Assembly: GCA_965262365.1 (NCBI GenBank)
Contig: OZ253541.1
Span: 3,782,001-3,846,000, forward strand
Direction: 5' to 3'
Source: UBA6522 sp965262365
Lineage (GTDB): Bacteria; Pseudomonadota; Gammaproteobacteria; Steroidobacterales; Rariloculaceae
Length of the DNA: 64,000 bases
A program made the translations under genes and the position numbers. Below the pieces are notes generated by a model, which was not told the DNA's origin, made no database searches, and worked only from the letters and a program-made list of their open reading frames with translations. This document shows, piece after piece, positions 42,570 through 51,423 of the stretch. The number at the start of each line of letters is the position of its first letter. The first letter of the stretch is position 1.

Positions 42570-43673
42570 ATGGCTCGCAAACGCATCGACTGGCCTGCCG
42601 GCAAGGTCGTGACGCTGGAACACCGCTCCGGGGTCCTCAAGAAGAACCCGCTGGGCGATCCCCACGTCCGGCCGCTCGACATCTGGCTGCCGCCGGGATA
42701 CGGAAAGGCCGCCCGCAGCGGTCGGCGTTTCCCCGTGCTCTTCGACCTGGTGGGCTACACGGGCTCCGGCAAGTCCCACACTAACTGGATCAACTTCTCG
42801 GAAAACGTGCCCGAACGCGCCGCCCGGCTGATCCACGAGGGCAAGATGGGGCCGTGCATCCTGGTGTTCCCGGACTGCTTTACCGCGCTCGGGGGCAACC
42901 AGTACATCAATTCCACGGCGATGGGTCGTTACGCCGCCTATCTGACCAGGGAACTGATTCCGTTCGTTGACAAGGAGTTCAGCACCCTGGCATCCCGCGA
43001 TCACCGCGGCTGCTTCGGCAAGTCCTCGGGCGGTTACGGCGCCATGGTGCACGGCATGAAGTACGCCAAACACTGGGGCGCCATTGCCAACCACTCGGGC
43101 GATGCCTATTTCGATTTCCTCTACCGCTGCGATTGGCCCAACGTCCTGAACGAGCTTGCCAGGCACCGGCCCAGGAAGCGCAAGGAAGGCCCGATCGACG
43201 TGCTCAAGGAAGAGAAGCGGACGACGGATGGCCTCGACGACGGCCGGGTGGCGCGCTTCCTGGAAGCTGTCTGGGGCAAGCAGAAACTCACCAACGCCGA
43301 AGTCCACACCCTGATGATGGTGGCCATGGCTGCAAGCTACGATCCTCATCCCGAGTCGCCGCTGGGCTTTCGACTTCCGGTCAATCCGGAAACCGGCGAG
43401 ATGCTGCCTGCACGGTGGCGAGCGTGGCTCAAGCACGATCCGATCAATATGGTGAAACGCTACGCACCCAACCTGCAAACGCTTCGGGGCATCTACATCG
43501 ACTGCGGCTGGAAGGACCAGTACCAAATCCACTACGGCACACGGATCCTCTCCAAGCGCCTGACCCAGGCCGGAATCAAGCACGTCTACGAGGAATTCCC
43601 CGATACACACTCAGGGATCGATTACCGGATGGACAGGAGTTTGCCGTTCCTGTATCAGGCGTTGAAGCCGTAG
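42570..43673 (+). CDS. Alpha/beta-hydrolase fold esterase (esterase D/enterochelin esterase-like)
   Basis: A 367-residue serine hydrolase of the putative-esterase family. RPLDIWLPPGYG starts the fold. The nucleophile elbow is GCFGKSSGGYGA (GxSxG, Ser152) and the catalytic His lies in FPDTHSGIDYRM near the C-terminus. A large insert (about 195-290), rich in Lys, Arg and Glu, forms a cap. No leader is present, so the enzyme is cytoplasmic. ATG at 42570 is the first start and begins the family region. Substrates in this group include S-formylglutathione, siderophore esters and acyl sugars; none can be assigned here. Confidence 0.88.
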   Translation: MARKRIDWPAGKVVTLEHRSGVLKKNPLGDPHVRPLDIWLPPGYGKAARSGRRFPVLFDLVGYTGSGKSHTNWINFSENVPERAARLIHEGKMGPCILVFPDCFTALGGNQYINSTAMGRYAAYLTRELIPFVDKEFSTLASRDHRGCFGKSSGGYGAMVHGMKYAKHWGAIANHSGDAYFDFLYRCDWPNVLNELARHRPRKRKEGPIDVLKEEKRTTDGLDDGRVARFLEAVWGKQKLTNAEVHTLMMVAMAASYDPHPESPLGFRLPVNPETGEMLPARWRAWLKHDPINMVKRYAPNLQTLRGIYIDCGWKDQYQIHYGTRILSKRLTQAGIKHVYEEFPDTHSGIDYRMDRSLPFLYQALKP

Positions 43674-43743
43674 TTCGTTGAGGGTGCGGTCTGAATAAGG
43701 ATCGCCTGGGATTGCGAGTACCAGCTCTTATGCCAGCAAGATC

Positions 43744-43771
43744 CTTGCCATTAGAAACAAATCAAGGCAAG
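43744..43771 (+). promoter_or_regulatory. Candidate operator upstream of the AbrB/VapC pair
   Basis: CTTGCC (43744-43749) and GGCAAG (43766-43771) are inverted arms about 35-60 bp before the antitoxin start. The arms are short, so this is only a candidate autoregulatory site. Confidence 0.35.
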
Positions 43772-43804
43772 ATTAACAAATGAAAGGAATTAAGGCGTTT
43801 TGCA

Positions 43805-44041
43805 ATGGTTGAATCCGCAATCACCTCAAAGGGGCAAACAACGTTGCCCAAACCCGTTCGCGAGGCGCTCGGGGTCGTACCTGGAGATCGCGTACGCTAT
43901 GTCATTCTTGACAACAACGAAGTGCGAATTGTGCCCATCAAGCCGCTCTCACGATTGTTTGGATCACTGAAGCACGACGGGCCTGCGGCGACGCTCCAGG
44001 ATATGGATCGTGCCATCGAAGAAGGAGCCATCAACGGGTGA
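43805..44041 (+). CDS. vapB: AbrB/SpoVT-type antitoxin (VapB-like)
   Basis: A 78-residue antitoxin. The swapped-hairpin AbrB domain is seen in SAITSKGQTTLPKPVREALG, VVPGDRVRYVILDNNEVRIVP. The C-terminal tail (about 50-78) should bind the toxin groove. AAGGAATTAAGG lies 8-18 bp upstream of the ATG. Its stop overlaps the GTG start of the PIN toxin (GTGA). It should repress its own promoter together with the toxin. Confidence 0.93.
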   Translation: MVESAITSKGQTTLPKPVREALGVVPGDRVRYVILDNNEVRIVPIKPLSRLFGSLKHDGPAATLQDMDRAIEEGAING

Positions 44042-44445
44042 TCGCGCTTGATACCAATGTACTGGTACGGTACCTGGTAGCCGATGACACAAGGCAGGCA
44101 GAAACAGCCCGCGCCCTTCTGGGCACCCTGACCTCCAAACAACCCGGTTTTGTATGCCGCGAGGTTTGTGTGGAACTATCCTGGGTTCTAAAACGTGCGT
44201 ATGGCTTCTCGCGAAATCGAATAGCAGACGTATTCGAGGAACTTGTGGCTTCGGAAGAACTTCATATTGAAGTTGCCGACGATGTCGTCCGCGCTGCCGA
44301 GGGCTACCGACGGGGTGGTGCCGGATTTTCCGACCAAATGATCGCAGCGGCCGCGAGACGATCCGGGGCAGACGGGTTCTATACCTTTGATCGGCAGGCG
44401 GCTCAACTTGAGGGAGCAGTGCTGATGACGGAAGCGAAATCATGA
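44038..44445 (+). CDS. vapC: VapC-type PIN domain toxin ribonuclease (second)
   Basis: A 135-residue PIN-domain endoribonuclease. The acidic site is complete: D5 (ALDTNVLVRY), E46 (CVELSWVL), D99 (FSDQMIA) and D118 (YTFDRQAA). The GTG start overlaps the stop of the AbrB-type antitoxin by four bases, so the pair is coupled. It differs from the Phd-associated VapC at 6949 in the helix that follows D5 (RYLVADD against WLTAGDS), so the two modules were acquired separately. Confidence 0.93.
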   Translation: MIALDTNVLVRYLVADDTRQAETARALLGTLTSKQPGFVCREVCVELSWVLKRAYGFSRNRIADVFEELVASEELHIEVADDVVRAAEGYRRGGAGFSDQMIAAAARRSGADGFYTFDRQAAQLEGAVLMTEAKS

Positions 44446-44476
44446 TTGCGCATACCAGACATGACTCCGCTTGAAC

Positions 44477-45262
44477 ATGTTCCGCACCATCCTCTTTACC
44501 GCTCTGGTCCTCGCGCCAATCGCAATCGGTCTCACCGTGGTTAATCTGGGCAATCAGGACTGGCGCACCGCCAGCCGGGAACCGGTGGGCCTGGCGCCGG
44601 ATCCACAGACCTCGCCGGATGCGGCGGTGCAGGTCTACGCGGCCCGGGCATTCGACTGGCGGGGCCTTGTAGGGGTTCATAGCTGGATTGCGACCAAGGA
44701 AACCGGGGCCGACGCGTACACCGTCTACGAGGTCAGCGGCTGGCGATTGCGGCGCAGCGGTACGTCGGTCTCGGCCAGCGACAGGCCCCCGGACTCTCGC
44801 TGGTTCGGCAATGCGCCGGAGCTTCTCGCGGACCTGCGCGGTCAAGCCGCCGAAGCGGTCATCCCCAAGATCCGACAGGGCGTGCGCGACTATCCCTTTG
44901 CCGGCCAGTACCGTCTCTGGCCCGGCCCGAACTCCAACACCTTCACGGCGTACGTATTGCGGCAGGCGCCCGAACTTCGTGTGGACCTGCCTCCAACCGC
45001 GATCGGCAAGGATTACCTGGGCGGCCGGCTGGTGGCCGCCGCACCCAGCGGCACCGGCGTTCAATTCAGCGTGGGTGGGCTCGCGGGCATACTGGTGGCC
45101 ATCGAGGAAGGACTTGAGATCAACCTGCTGGGTGCGACCTTCGGCATCGATCCGCTGGACCTGTCGTTGAAAGCGCCCTTCGTCGGCCGCATCGGCACCC
45201 TGGTCAGCGGGTTGTTGCTGGCCGCTGCCGTCGGCGTATGGGTAATCGCGTTCAGGCGTTAG
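44477..45262 (+). CDS. DUF3750 family membrane-associated protein
   Basis: A 261-residue protein with an N-terminal hydrophobic helix (TILFTALVLAPIAIGL) and a C-terminal one (LVSGLLLAAAVGVWVIAF). The middle matches DUF3750: VQVYAARAFDWRGLVGVHSW with ATKETGADAYTVYEV, and LWPGPNSNTFTAYVL. DUF3750 proteins have no assigned function; the conserved His, Trp and PGPNSNTF loop suggest a papain-like or LRAT-like fold, which is speculative. ATG at 44477 is chosen; a TTG lies 6 bp earlier. It stands alone after the VapBC pair. Confidence 0.88.
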   Translation: MFRTILFTALVLAPIAIGLTVVNLGNQDWRTASREPVGLAPDPQTSPDAAVQVYAARAFDWRGLVGVHSWIATKETGADAYTVYEVSGWRLRRSGTSVSASDRPPDSRWFGNAPELLADLRGQAAEAVIPKIRQGVRDYPFAGQYRLWPGPNSNTFTAYVLRQAPELRVDLPPTAIGKDYLGGRLVAAAPSGTGVQFSVGGLAGILVAIEEGLEINLLGATFGIDPLDLSLKAPFVGRIGTLVSGLLLAAAVGVWVIAFRR

Positions 45263-45335
45263 GGAGCCGTTTCACTATCGGATAGTTGGACTTTCACACT
45301 ACACTTGGCGTTGCCATGCGCACGGAAGAATAAAA

Positions 45336-47012
45336 ATGAAACACTGGATTACCGTAATTGCGTTGGGACTCCTCGTCGGACTGCACGCTTGCACTGCAGA
45401 CGATCCCGCCTCAAACCAGGAATCGTCGGAAGCAGCCGCCCCCGAGCAGATCGCCCCGCAGGCGACTACGGCAGACGCCGGCACTCAGCCCAACATACTC
45501 TTCGTTGTCGCCGACGATATGGGCTTCACCGACATCGGCGCGTTCGGCAGCGAAATCCCGACACCGAACCTGGACCGTCTCGCCTACGACGGAGTCCGGC
45601 TCAACAATCTTCACGCGGCCGCCGCCTGCCGGGCCGCGCGGCTTATGCTGATGGCCAGCGCCAGTATCGTCGCGGCGAATCACCCGGTCCCCGAGGCATC
45701 CCGTGGCGGCGTGCTGAGTCTCGACTATGCGACGATCCCCGAGTTGCTCCAGGACGCCGGCTACGCGACATACATGACCGGCAAATGGGATTTGGGGGAT
45801 GTCGAGGGCTATACGCCGGAGGCACGGGGATTCGATCGCTCGTTCGTACAAATCTCGGGATCCGGCCCCTATTTCGCCGAGTATTTCAGGGATGCGTTCG
45901 GTTACCGGGAAGACGGTCGAGAACTGACACCGGACGACGTCCCCGAAGACTTCTACGCAACCCGCGCATTTACCGACAGGATGCTCGAGTACATCGAGTC
46001 CACCGATGAAGGCACGCCCTGGTTCGCGTACATGCCCTACACCGCGCCGCACTGGCCCTTGCAGCTCCCCGATGACTGGCTCGACCGCCATGCGGGCCGC
46101 TACGACGCCGGTTACGACGTGCTGAGGGAACAGCGCTTCGAGCGGGCGAACGAAGCCGGCGTGCTGCCCGGCGGCGCCAGCCTCGATGGGTTTGAGCCCA
46201 TCACGGAGCCCTGGTCCAACCTGAGCCCCGAGGAGCAGCGCCGCTATTTGCGCGCCCAGGAGATCTTCGCCGGGATGTTCGAGTATCTCGACATGAGTAT
46301 CGGCCGGGTCGTCGCGTACCTGGAAGAGAGCGGCCAACTTGAGAATACGGTCATCGTGTTCACGGCGGATCACGGCGCGTCGGCCGGCGAGCACGGCGTC
46401 GATACGGGGCGCGTTCCCATCGGTGGCGGGCCGGCGTACGATCTGGATACCATCGACAACAGCCTGGAGAACTTCGGCCGCCGGAGTTCGTTCATAGACC
46501 ACGGCCGGGGCTTTGGAGAGGCCGCCACCGCGCCCTTCAGGTATCAGAAGGGTACGATCTCCGAAGGCGGACTTCGCGCCGCGGCGATCGTGTACTACCC
46601 GGCCGCGGTCCCCGCCGGTGGCGTCAGCAGCGAGTTCATGACCTTCATGGATATCCTGCCCACGTTCCTGGAGATCGCGGGTACGGAGCATCCGGGCGCT
46701 GGCCCCTATCGCGACGGCCGGGTGATCAACGACATCGTCGGCCGTTCGGCCTGGCCGCACCTGACCGGCAGGGCTTCAACCGTACATCCACCGAGCGATG
46801 CAGCAGGCTGGGCCAGCGGCATGGGAGGCTCCGGAGCGCTGATCCGCGGAAACTACAAGATCATCAACCAGGCGCCGCCGGGTGGCGAGGGAACCACGCC
46901 CTGGCGGTTCTACGACCTTTCCGTCGACCCGGGTGAGCACCACGATCTGGCCGCGGAGCATACCGACCTCGTCGCCGAGATGGTCGAGGAATTTGAGACC
47001 AACTGGCGCTGA
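45336..47012 (+). CDS. Sulfatase (alkaline phosphatase superfamily) lipoprotein
   Basis: A 558-residue arylsulfatase-type protein. A lipobox (VGLHAC, C19) is followed by a Pro/Ala/Gln-rich linker. The domain opens with NILFVVADDMGFTDIGAFG (metal ligands D60 and D61). The formylglycine site reads ACRAARLML: C98, A100 and R102 fit the minimal CxAxR but not the usual CxPSR. Later landmarks are YMTGKWDLG, APHWPLQLPDDW and VIVFTADHGAS. It probably removes sulfate from a polysaccharide or sterol outside the inner membrane, provided C98 is matured. A frame shifted by +1 continues past the stop through short repeats. Confidence 0.9.
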   Translation: MKHWITVIALGLLVGLHACTADDPASNQESSEAAAPEQIAPQATTADAGTQPNILFVVADDMGFTDIGAFGSEIPTPNLDRLAYDGVRLNNLHAAAACRAARLMLMASASIVAANHPVPEASRGGVLSLDYATIPELLQDAGYATYMTGKWDLGDVEGYTPEARGFDRSFVQISGSGPYFAEYFRDAFGYREDGRELTPDDVPEDFYATRAFTDRMLEYIESTDEGTPWFAYMPYTAPHWPLQLPDDWLDRHAGRYDAGYDVLREQRFERANEAGVLPGGASLDGFEPITEPWSNLSPEEQRRYLRAQEIFAGMFEYLDMSIGRVVAYLEESGQLENTVIVFTADHGASAGEHGVDTGRVPIGGGPAYDLDTIDNSLENFGRRSSFIDHGRGFGEAATAPFRYQKGTISEGGLRAAAIVYYPAAVPAGGVSSEFMTFMDILPTFLEIAGTEHPGAGPYRDGRVINDIVGRSAWPHLTGRASTVHPPSDAAGWASGMGGSGALIRGNYKIINQAPPGGEGTTPWRFYDLSVDPGEHHDLAAEHTDLVAEMVEEFETNWR

Positions 47013-47013
47013 A

Positions 47014-47100
47014 GAACCTGTCGAACCTGTCGAACCTGACGAGGCTGAAGTCGCTGAAGAAGCCGATGAAGCCCTGAGAGCCCTGAGAGCCCTGAGAGCC
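47014..47100 (+). repeat. Two 9-bp triplicate repeats after the sulfatase gene
   Basis: GAACCTGTC is repeated three times (47014-47040, last copy one base changed) and GCCCTGAGA three times (47071-47097). Both units are multiples of three and are read by an open frame shifted +1 from the sulfatase as EPVEPVEP and ALRALRAL. Confidence 0.7.
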
Positions 47101-47137
47101 GCAATATAAAGAACCACACATTTTGGGAGGAGCCATT

Positions 47138-47755
47138 ATGCGAAGAATCACTCTCTTGACCGGTGCGATGCTGGTCCTGGCGGCTTTCGTGCTGGGGCGC
47201 CTGTCGGCGCAGGACGCCGATACGGGCCCCGACCCGAGCTGTAACCTGTGCCCGGCCGACCATGTGCCCGCGGAGGAAATAGCCGCCTACGAGCGGGTCG
47301 CCATGGAGACCGGCCTCACCGACCTGCAGGTGCGATCCATCGACATCGGCAAGTCCAACGTGCAGGTAGCGCTGGTACACCGGGGGCCGCTGGAGGCGCC
47401 ACGACCCCAATCCGTCGCGTCACATGATCTCGTCACAGAGGTCTACTATGTTCTTAGCGGCGGGGGGACCAACCTCACCGGCGCGGACCTGATCGACAAG
47501 CAGCGCCGCCCACCGGATAACCGGGCGGTCCAGTTCCTCAACGGTCCCGGCAACAACTCCGCCGGTGTTCGCGATGGTGCGGCCTACGAACTCGAGGCCG
47601 GGGACGTTCTGGTGATCCCTGCGGGCACCGGACACCAGTTCACGCAGATCGACGACCACATCACCTATCTCATGGTGCGAGTGGATCCGGACAAGGTGGT
47701 GCCGTTGATGGATGCAGAGGCGTCGCAGGCGTACCTGGCGGAGAACGGTCAGTAG
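47138..47755 (+). CDS. Exported cupin domain protein
   Basis: A 205-residue protein with a leader (LLTGAMLVLAAFVLGRLSAQ) followed by SCNLCPADHVP, which holds a CxxC pair. The cupin barrel is seen in ASHDLVTEVYYVLSGGG and LEAGDVLVIPAGTGHQFTQ, giving candidate metal ligands (His, Glu and the late His). GGGAGGAG lies 6-12 bp before the ATG at 47138. It follows the sulfatase on the same strand by 125 bp. Function is unknown beyond metal-binding cupin; a similar exported cupin lies at 55536-55937. Confidence 0.88.
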   Translation: MRRITLLTGAMLVLAAFVLGRLSAQDADTGPDPSCNLCPADHVPAEEIAAYERVAMETGLTDLQVRSIDIGKSNVQVALVHRGPLEAPRPQSVASHDLVTEVYYVLSGGGTNLTGADLIDKQRRPPDNRAVQFLNGPGNNSAGVRDGAAYELEAGDVLVIPAGTGHQFTQIDDHITYLMVRVDPDKVVPLMDAEASQAYLAENGQ

Positions 47756-47848
47756 TCAAATCATGCGGTTCGCGGGTGACTTGCACGGCGCGATTGCACT
47801 ACTACCGTTGATTCTGGCCAAATCGGCCAGATTGAGTGTCTCCGGTTT

Positions 47849-48811
47849 TCAGTCGCAGAACACGCCGATCGCGCTCATCACTTCGCGCGCCACGGTAACG
47901 CCCGACGGCCTGTTCAGCAGGGTGCCGTTGACGTACAGGCTCGACGAGCCTCCGCCGTCCAGGTTCAGTGCCTCCTCGGCGCCAAGATCCGCCATTAGCG
48001 CGGCGAGCTGCTCCAGGTCCACGCCCCGGCTGACGGGCTGCCGGCCATCGACGACCACCAGGAGCAGCGTGCCGTCGCCGCGAATTCCGGCCGCAGTGCG
48101 CGGATGCGTGTTGGGAATCGCCGAACCGAAAAACACTTCTTCATTGGTCCTCACGTGGACCTCGCCGTCGGAAACCAGGGCGGGACCTGCGCCCAGGGCG
48201 TCTTCCACCGGCCATGGGGCCGGCTCGCCCTCCAGTTTCGCGGGGCTGCCCGGGACATGTGGCGGCGGTTCCGACCAAGCCTGCAGTTGCCCGTCACGGC
48301 TGGTAGCCCAGGCGATATCGAATCCGTCGGGCATCAAGCCGAGAGCGGCACGCGCTGTTTCATACCGAAACTCACCGCGCAGCACCGAACGTGTCGCCGG
48401 GGCCTCGATCACGCCGTCCACTACCAGGAGGCCCGCATGGAACGCCGGCGTGCGCTCCACGGAGAAGAATCCCCCGTTTACTACCACGCAGGCGCCGGTA
48501 TCGGCGGCAAAGGCCGAAACTCTTTCGCGGCGGTCGCTCTCGTCGCCGGAGAGCAGAACTTCGGTCCGAACCGAATCGGCGTCGGGACTAACCGATACAT
48601 ACCAGGCCCGCAACGGAATATCCGGATCGGTACCGGCGAATACCCGCACGGCTTCGGGCAGATCCGCGTTCAGGACATCCACGGATTGCCATTGGATGGC
48701 AGGCGTCTGGGCAACCGCGGACACGACGCTCGACAGGGCAAGCGCTGCCACGGGCGCGAACTGGCTCCGCGCCCGTGAGATAAACCAAGCTGGTGCGTAA
48801 ATGCGTCCCAT
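47849..48811 (-). CDS. Phosphodiester glycosidase (NAGPA domain) family protein, exported
   Basis: A 320-residue protein with a leader ending at VVSAVAQ-TPA. The NAGPA (formerly DUF2233) domain shows CVVVNGGFFSVERTPAFHAG, TRTxAGI-like HPRTAAGIRGDGTLLLVVVD, GVDLEQLAALMADLGAEEA and LNLDGGGSSSLYV. Family members include the uncovering enzyme that removes N-acetylglucosamine from phosphodiesters, and bacterial homologues that act on wall or capsule glycans. It is convergent with the cupin gene and likely works in the periplasm. The ATG at 48811 gives a proper leader. Confidence 0.92.
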   Translation of the reverse strand: MGRIYAPAWFISRARSQFAPVAALALSSVVSAVAQTPAIQWQSVDVLNADLPEAVRVFAGTDPDIPLRAWYVSVSPDADSVRTEVLLSGDESDRRERVSAFAADTGACVVVNGGFFSVERTPAFHAGLLVVDGVIEAPATRSVLRGEFRYETARAALGLMPDGFDIAWATSRDGQLQAWSEPPPHVPGSPAKLEGEPAPWPVEDALGAGPALVSDGEVHVRTNEEVFFGSAIPNTHPRTAAGIRGDGTLLLVVVDGRQPVSRGVDLEQLAALMADLGAEEALNLDGGGSSSLYVNGTLLNRPSGVTVAREVMSAIGVFCD

Positions 48812-48877
48812 CGGGAAGTTTCCGACTGAAATCGTACACGTCGCCGTCCCGGGAGTACATAAGCTATTTTATCGCTC

Positions 48878-48900
48878 TAAATTGCCATCTTTGGCATTTA
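48878..48900 (+). promoter_or_regulatory. Inverted repeat upstream of the AbiE remnant
   Basis: TAAATTGCCA-TCT-TTGGCATTTA is a near-perfect inverted repeat ending 6 bp before the remnant's ATG. AbiEi-type antitoxins bind inverted repeats at this place, so it fits a surviving operator. Confidence 0.55.
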
Positions 48901-48906
48901 GTAGCG

Positions 48907-49105
48907 ATGAGATTTGGCGAACTGGTGGAAATCGTCGCGGGTGAACCCGTATTCGAGACGGGATTGCTGTTGGCGGGCAAAATTGACCCCGCCGATCTGC
49001 GCCGGCAACTGTCGCGTTGTCCGCGACGCGGGCCCATTCCTGGAGCACCGGAACGATGCCGGCCTGCTGACCAGGGACAACGCCGTGCGCCTGCTTGGAG
49101 CGTAG
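48907..49105 (+). pseudogene. Remnant of an AbiE-type (type IV) toxin-antitoxin operon
   Basis: The ATG at 48907 (operator-like repeat just upstream) reads RFGELVEIVAGEPVFETG, then LLLAGKIDPADLRRQLSR, the winged-helix start of AbiEi-like antitoxins. After that the frame is lost. One base shifted, it reads VRDAGPFLEHRNDAGLLTRD and NAVRLLGA-stop, the typical end of AbiEii-like nucleotidyltransferase proteins. About 1.5 kb that would hold the rest of both genes is gone. Start and end of the operon are thus fused by one deletion. Assignment is by remembered family patterns. Confidence 0.65.
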
Positions 49106-49167
49106 TGGATAATCCCCCTACAGGCCCAGTACGGTGATCAGGATTCAAACGGAGGCGACCGCTAACC

Positions 49168-50739
49168 GTGGAAACACCCCTCAGTCCAATCGAGTTTGCG
49201 CGCCGCGCGCGGCGACTCTATTCCGATCGGGAAGCCGTCGTCGACGGCGACCTGCGGTTCACCTACGGGGAGTTCCTCACGCGCTGCGACCGATGGTCCG
49301 CGGCGCTTCAGAGCCTGGGCGTTCAGCAAGGGGATCGAGTCGCCTACATTGCGCCCAACACGCACGCGCAACTTGAATCCTTCTACGCGGTTCCGCAGAT
49401 AGGCGCCGTGCTCGTTCCGATCAATTTCCGTCTGCAGCCGGCAGAATTCAGGTACATCATCAACCACAGCGGCGCCAGGGTGGTCTGCGCCCACGCCGAT
49501 TACATCCAGGCCGTCGAGGGAATTCGCGACAGCCTTCCCGATGTCGGGCATTTCGTCGCACTGGAAGGTTCGGGCGAGGGGTGGATCGACTACGAGACGA
49601 CGCTCGCAGCGCATGGCACCGACTACGCCGAACCGGAGATCGCCGAGAACGATCTGCTCACCATCAACTATACGAGCGGCACAACCGCCCGCCCCAAGGG
49701 TGTGATGATCACCCATCGCAACGCCTACATGAACGTCATGGGAATCATGGCCCACCACCACCTGGCGCCCGGCGACCGGTACCTCTGGACACTGCCGATG
49801 TTCCACGCCAACGGCTGGACCTTCATATGGATCAACTCCGCCCGCGGCATGGCCCACGTCTGCCTGCGGCACGTCGAACCGACTCGCATCTTTCGGCTGA
49901 TCAGGGACGAGAGGATCACCATGTTCTGCGCGGCGCCCACGGTGCTCATCGGAATCGCCAATGCCCCCGAGGAGGTCCAGGAGGGGGCGCCGAAGGGCGT
50001 GCGGCTGTTCACCGCCGGCGCACCGCCCGCGGCGGCGACCATCGAAACCCTCGAACGCGAACTCGGCTGGGAGCTGACCCATGTTTACGGCCTCACCGAG
50101 ACCTCGCCCCTGATCACGATCTGCGAACCTCGACCGGCGCATGCAGACCTGCCGGTTGCCGAACGGGCCCGGATCAAGGCACGCCAGGGCGTGGACATGC
50201 TCGCTTCCGGGCATGTGCGGGTCGTGGACGACGACGGCCGAGACGTGCCGCGCGACGGCGAAACGCTGGGCGAGATCATCGTGCAGGGCAACGTCGTCAT
50301 GAAAGGCTACTACAACGATCCCGATGCGACGGCCGCGGCCATGCGGGACGGCTGGTTCCACTCCGGCGATGCGGCCGTCATGCACGCGGACAGCTACATA
50401 GAAATCCGCGACCGTTTCAAGGACGTCATTATCAGCGGTGGGGAGAACATCTCGTCAGTGGAGGTCGAAGGGTGCCTGCTGCGGCACCCTGCGGTTCAGG
50501 AGGTCGCTGTCGTAGGCATGCCCCACGAGAAATGGGGTGAGTCTCCCCATGCGTTCGTGGTGCTGCGCGACGGTGCCGAGACAACGGCAGACGAACTCAA
50601 GCTGCACGTGCGGGAGAACCTGGCGCACTTCAAGACGCCGCAGTGGGTGAGTTTCGTCAAAGACCTGCCGAAGACCGCGACGGGAAAGGTGCAGAAGTTC
50701 GTCCTTCGGGGAGGAAAGTCCGCAATCGTGCGGCAATAG
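49168..50739 (+). CDS. AMP-dependent (fatty) acyl-CoA synthetase
   Basis: A 523-residue ANL-superfamily ligase. Motifs: NYTSGTTARPKGVMITHRN, PMFHANGWTF, VYGLTETSPLITI, GWFHSGDAAVMHADSYIEI, RFKDVIISGGENISSVEVE and the catalytic Lys in TATGKVQKF. The HANGW stretch and overall length match the medium-chain/fatty-acyl ligases of the AlkK type. The GTG at 49168 has GGAGGCGA 12 bp upstream. It stands alone after the AbiE remnant. It differs from the other synthetase at 21222 and likely activates a different acid. Confidence 0.93.
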   Translation: METPLSPIEFARRARRLYSDREAVVDGDLRFTYGEFLTRCDRWSAALQSLGVQQGDRVAYIAPNTHAQLESFYAVPQIGAVLVPINFRLQPAEFRYIINHSGARVVCAHADYIQAVEGIRDSLPDVGHFVALEGSGEGWIDYETTLAAHGTDYAEPEIAENDLLTINYTSGTTARPKGVMITHRNAYMNVMGIMAHHHLAPGDRYLWTLPMFHANGWTFIWINSARGMAHVCLRHVEPTRIFRLIRDERITMFCAAPTVLIGIANAPEEVQEGAPKGVRLFTAGAPPAAATIETLERELGWELTHVYGLTETSPLITICEPRPAHADLPVAERARIKARQGVDMLASGHVRVVDDDGRDVPRDGETLGEIIVQGNVVMKGYYNDPDATAAAMRDGWFHSGDAAVMHADSYIEIRDRFKDVIISGGENISSVEVEGCLLRHPAVQEVAVVGMPHEKWGESPHAFVVLRDGAETTADELKLHVRENLAHFKTPQWVSFVKDLPKTATGKVQKFVLRGGKSAIVRQ

Positions 50740-50851
50740 GGGCAAGGCGGACGCGAGGCGCGAATCACCCCATGCGCAGGAAAATGAAGCGCCTTATGCA
50801 ATCTGCAGGTAGTACGTTCAATTTACATACTTGCAGTCTGGCGTCGCCTCC

Positions 50852-51325
50852 TTAACGGGCGCGGTTGAAAAATCCAGCGATCCCCGCGACCACCACGCTC
50901 GTGATGACGGTGCCGAGAGCACCCGAAAAAGCGGAACCCACCGACGTGCCAGTGGCCATCGCCACTGCTGCCTCGATCTCTGCAGCCGAGAGACCGCCCG
51001 CCACCGCCCTCGCCCGCGCGGCTTCGGCGAACTCCGTGTAGTAGTTGGGGAACACCAGCGCGGTCATCACCCAGGAACCCAGAAAGATGATCACCGCACC
51101 GGCCAGACCCAGAACCAACCCGTTCTGCACCTGCTGGAGCCAGTTCGAACCTGGCGCCATCCGGCGGACCGCGAGAACCACGATCACCACGTTGATGATG
51201 ATGGCCGCAATGACGAACCCTGTCGGCGCCATCTCGTTTGTGTGCAGGCCAAGCGTCGCCAGGGCGAAACCCATGGCAGCAACGATTACGCCGAGAACGA
51301 GGCCGTATTTGACGGGCATATTCAT
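50852..51325 (-). CDS. Small membrane protein, DUF4199-like
   Basis: A 157-residue inner-membrane protein with four helices (YGLVLGVIVAAMGFALATL, FVIAAIIINVVIVVLAV, LVLGLAGAVIIFLGSWVM and a last one near VITSVVVAGIAGFF). The loop with YYTEFAEAARARAVAGGLS, between helices 3 and 4, matches the placement in DUF4199 proteins. Function is unknown. It has its own start 97 bp after the DUF6152 gene stop on the same strand; Met3 is an alternative start. Confidence 0.75.
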   Translation of the reverse strand: MNMPVKYGLVLGVIVAAMGFALATLGLHTNEMAPTGFVIAAIIINVVIVVLAVRRMAPGSNWLQQVQNGLVLGLAGAVIIFLGSWVMTALVFPNYYTEFAEAARARAVAGGLSAAEIEAAVAMATGTSVGSAFSGALGTVITSVVVAGIAGFFNRAR

Positions 51326-51423
51326 GGATTATTGCTCCGGTCCGAAATTTCTGGATGGCGAATCAGGCTAATTGAAAATTGAATTTTGAACCAGCCTGAT
51401 TTTGCCCGGGGCCCCCCTCCCTG

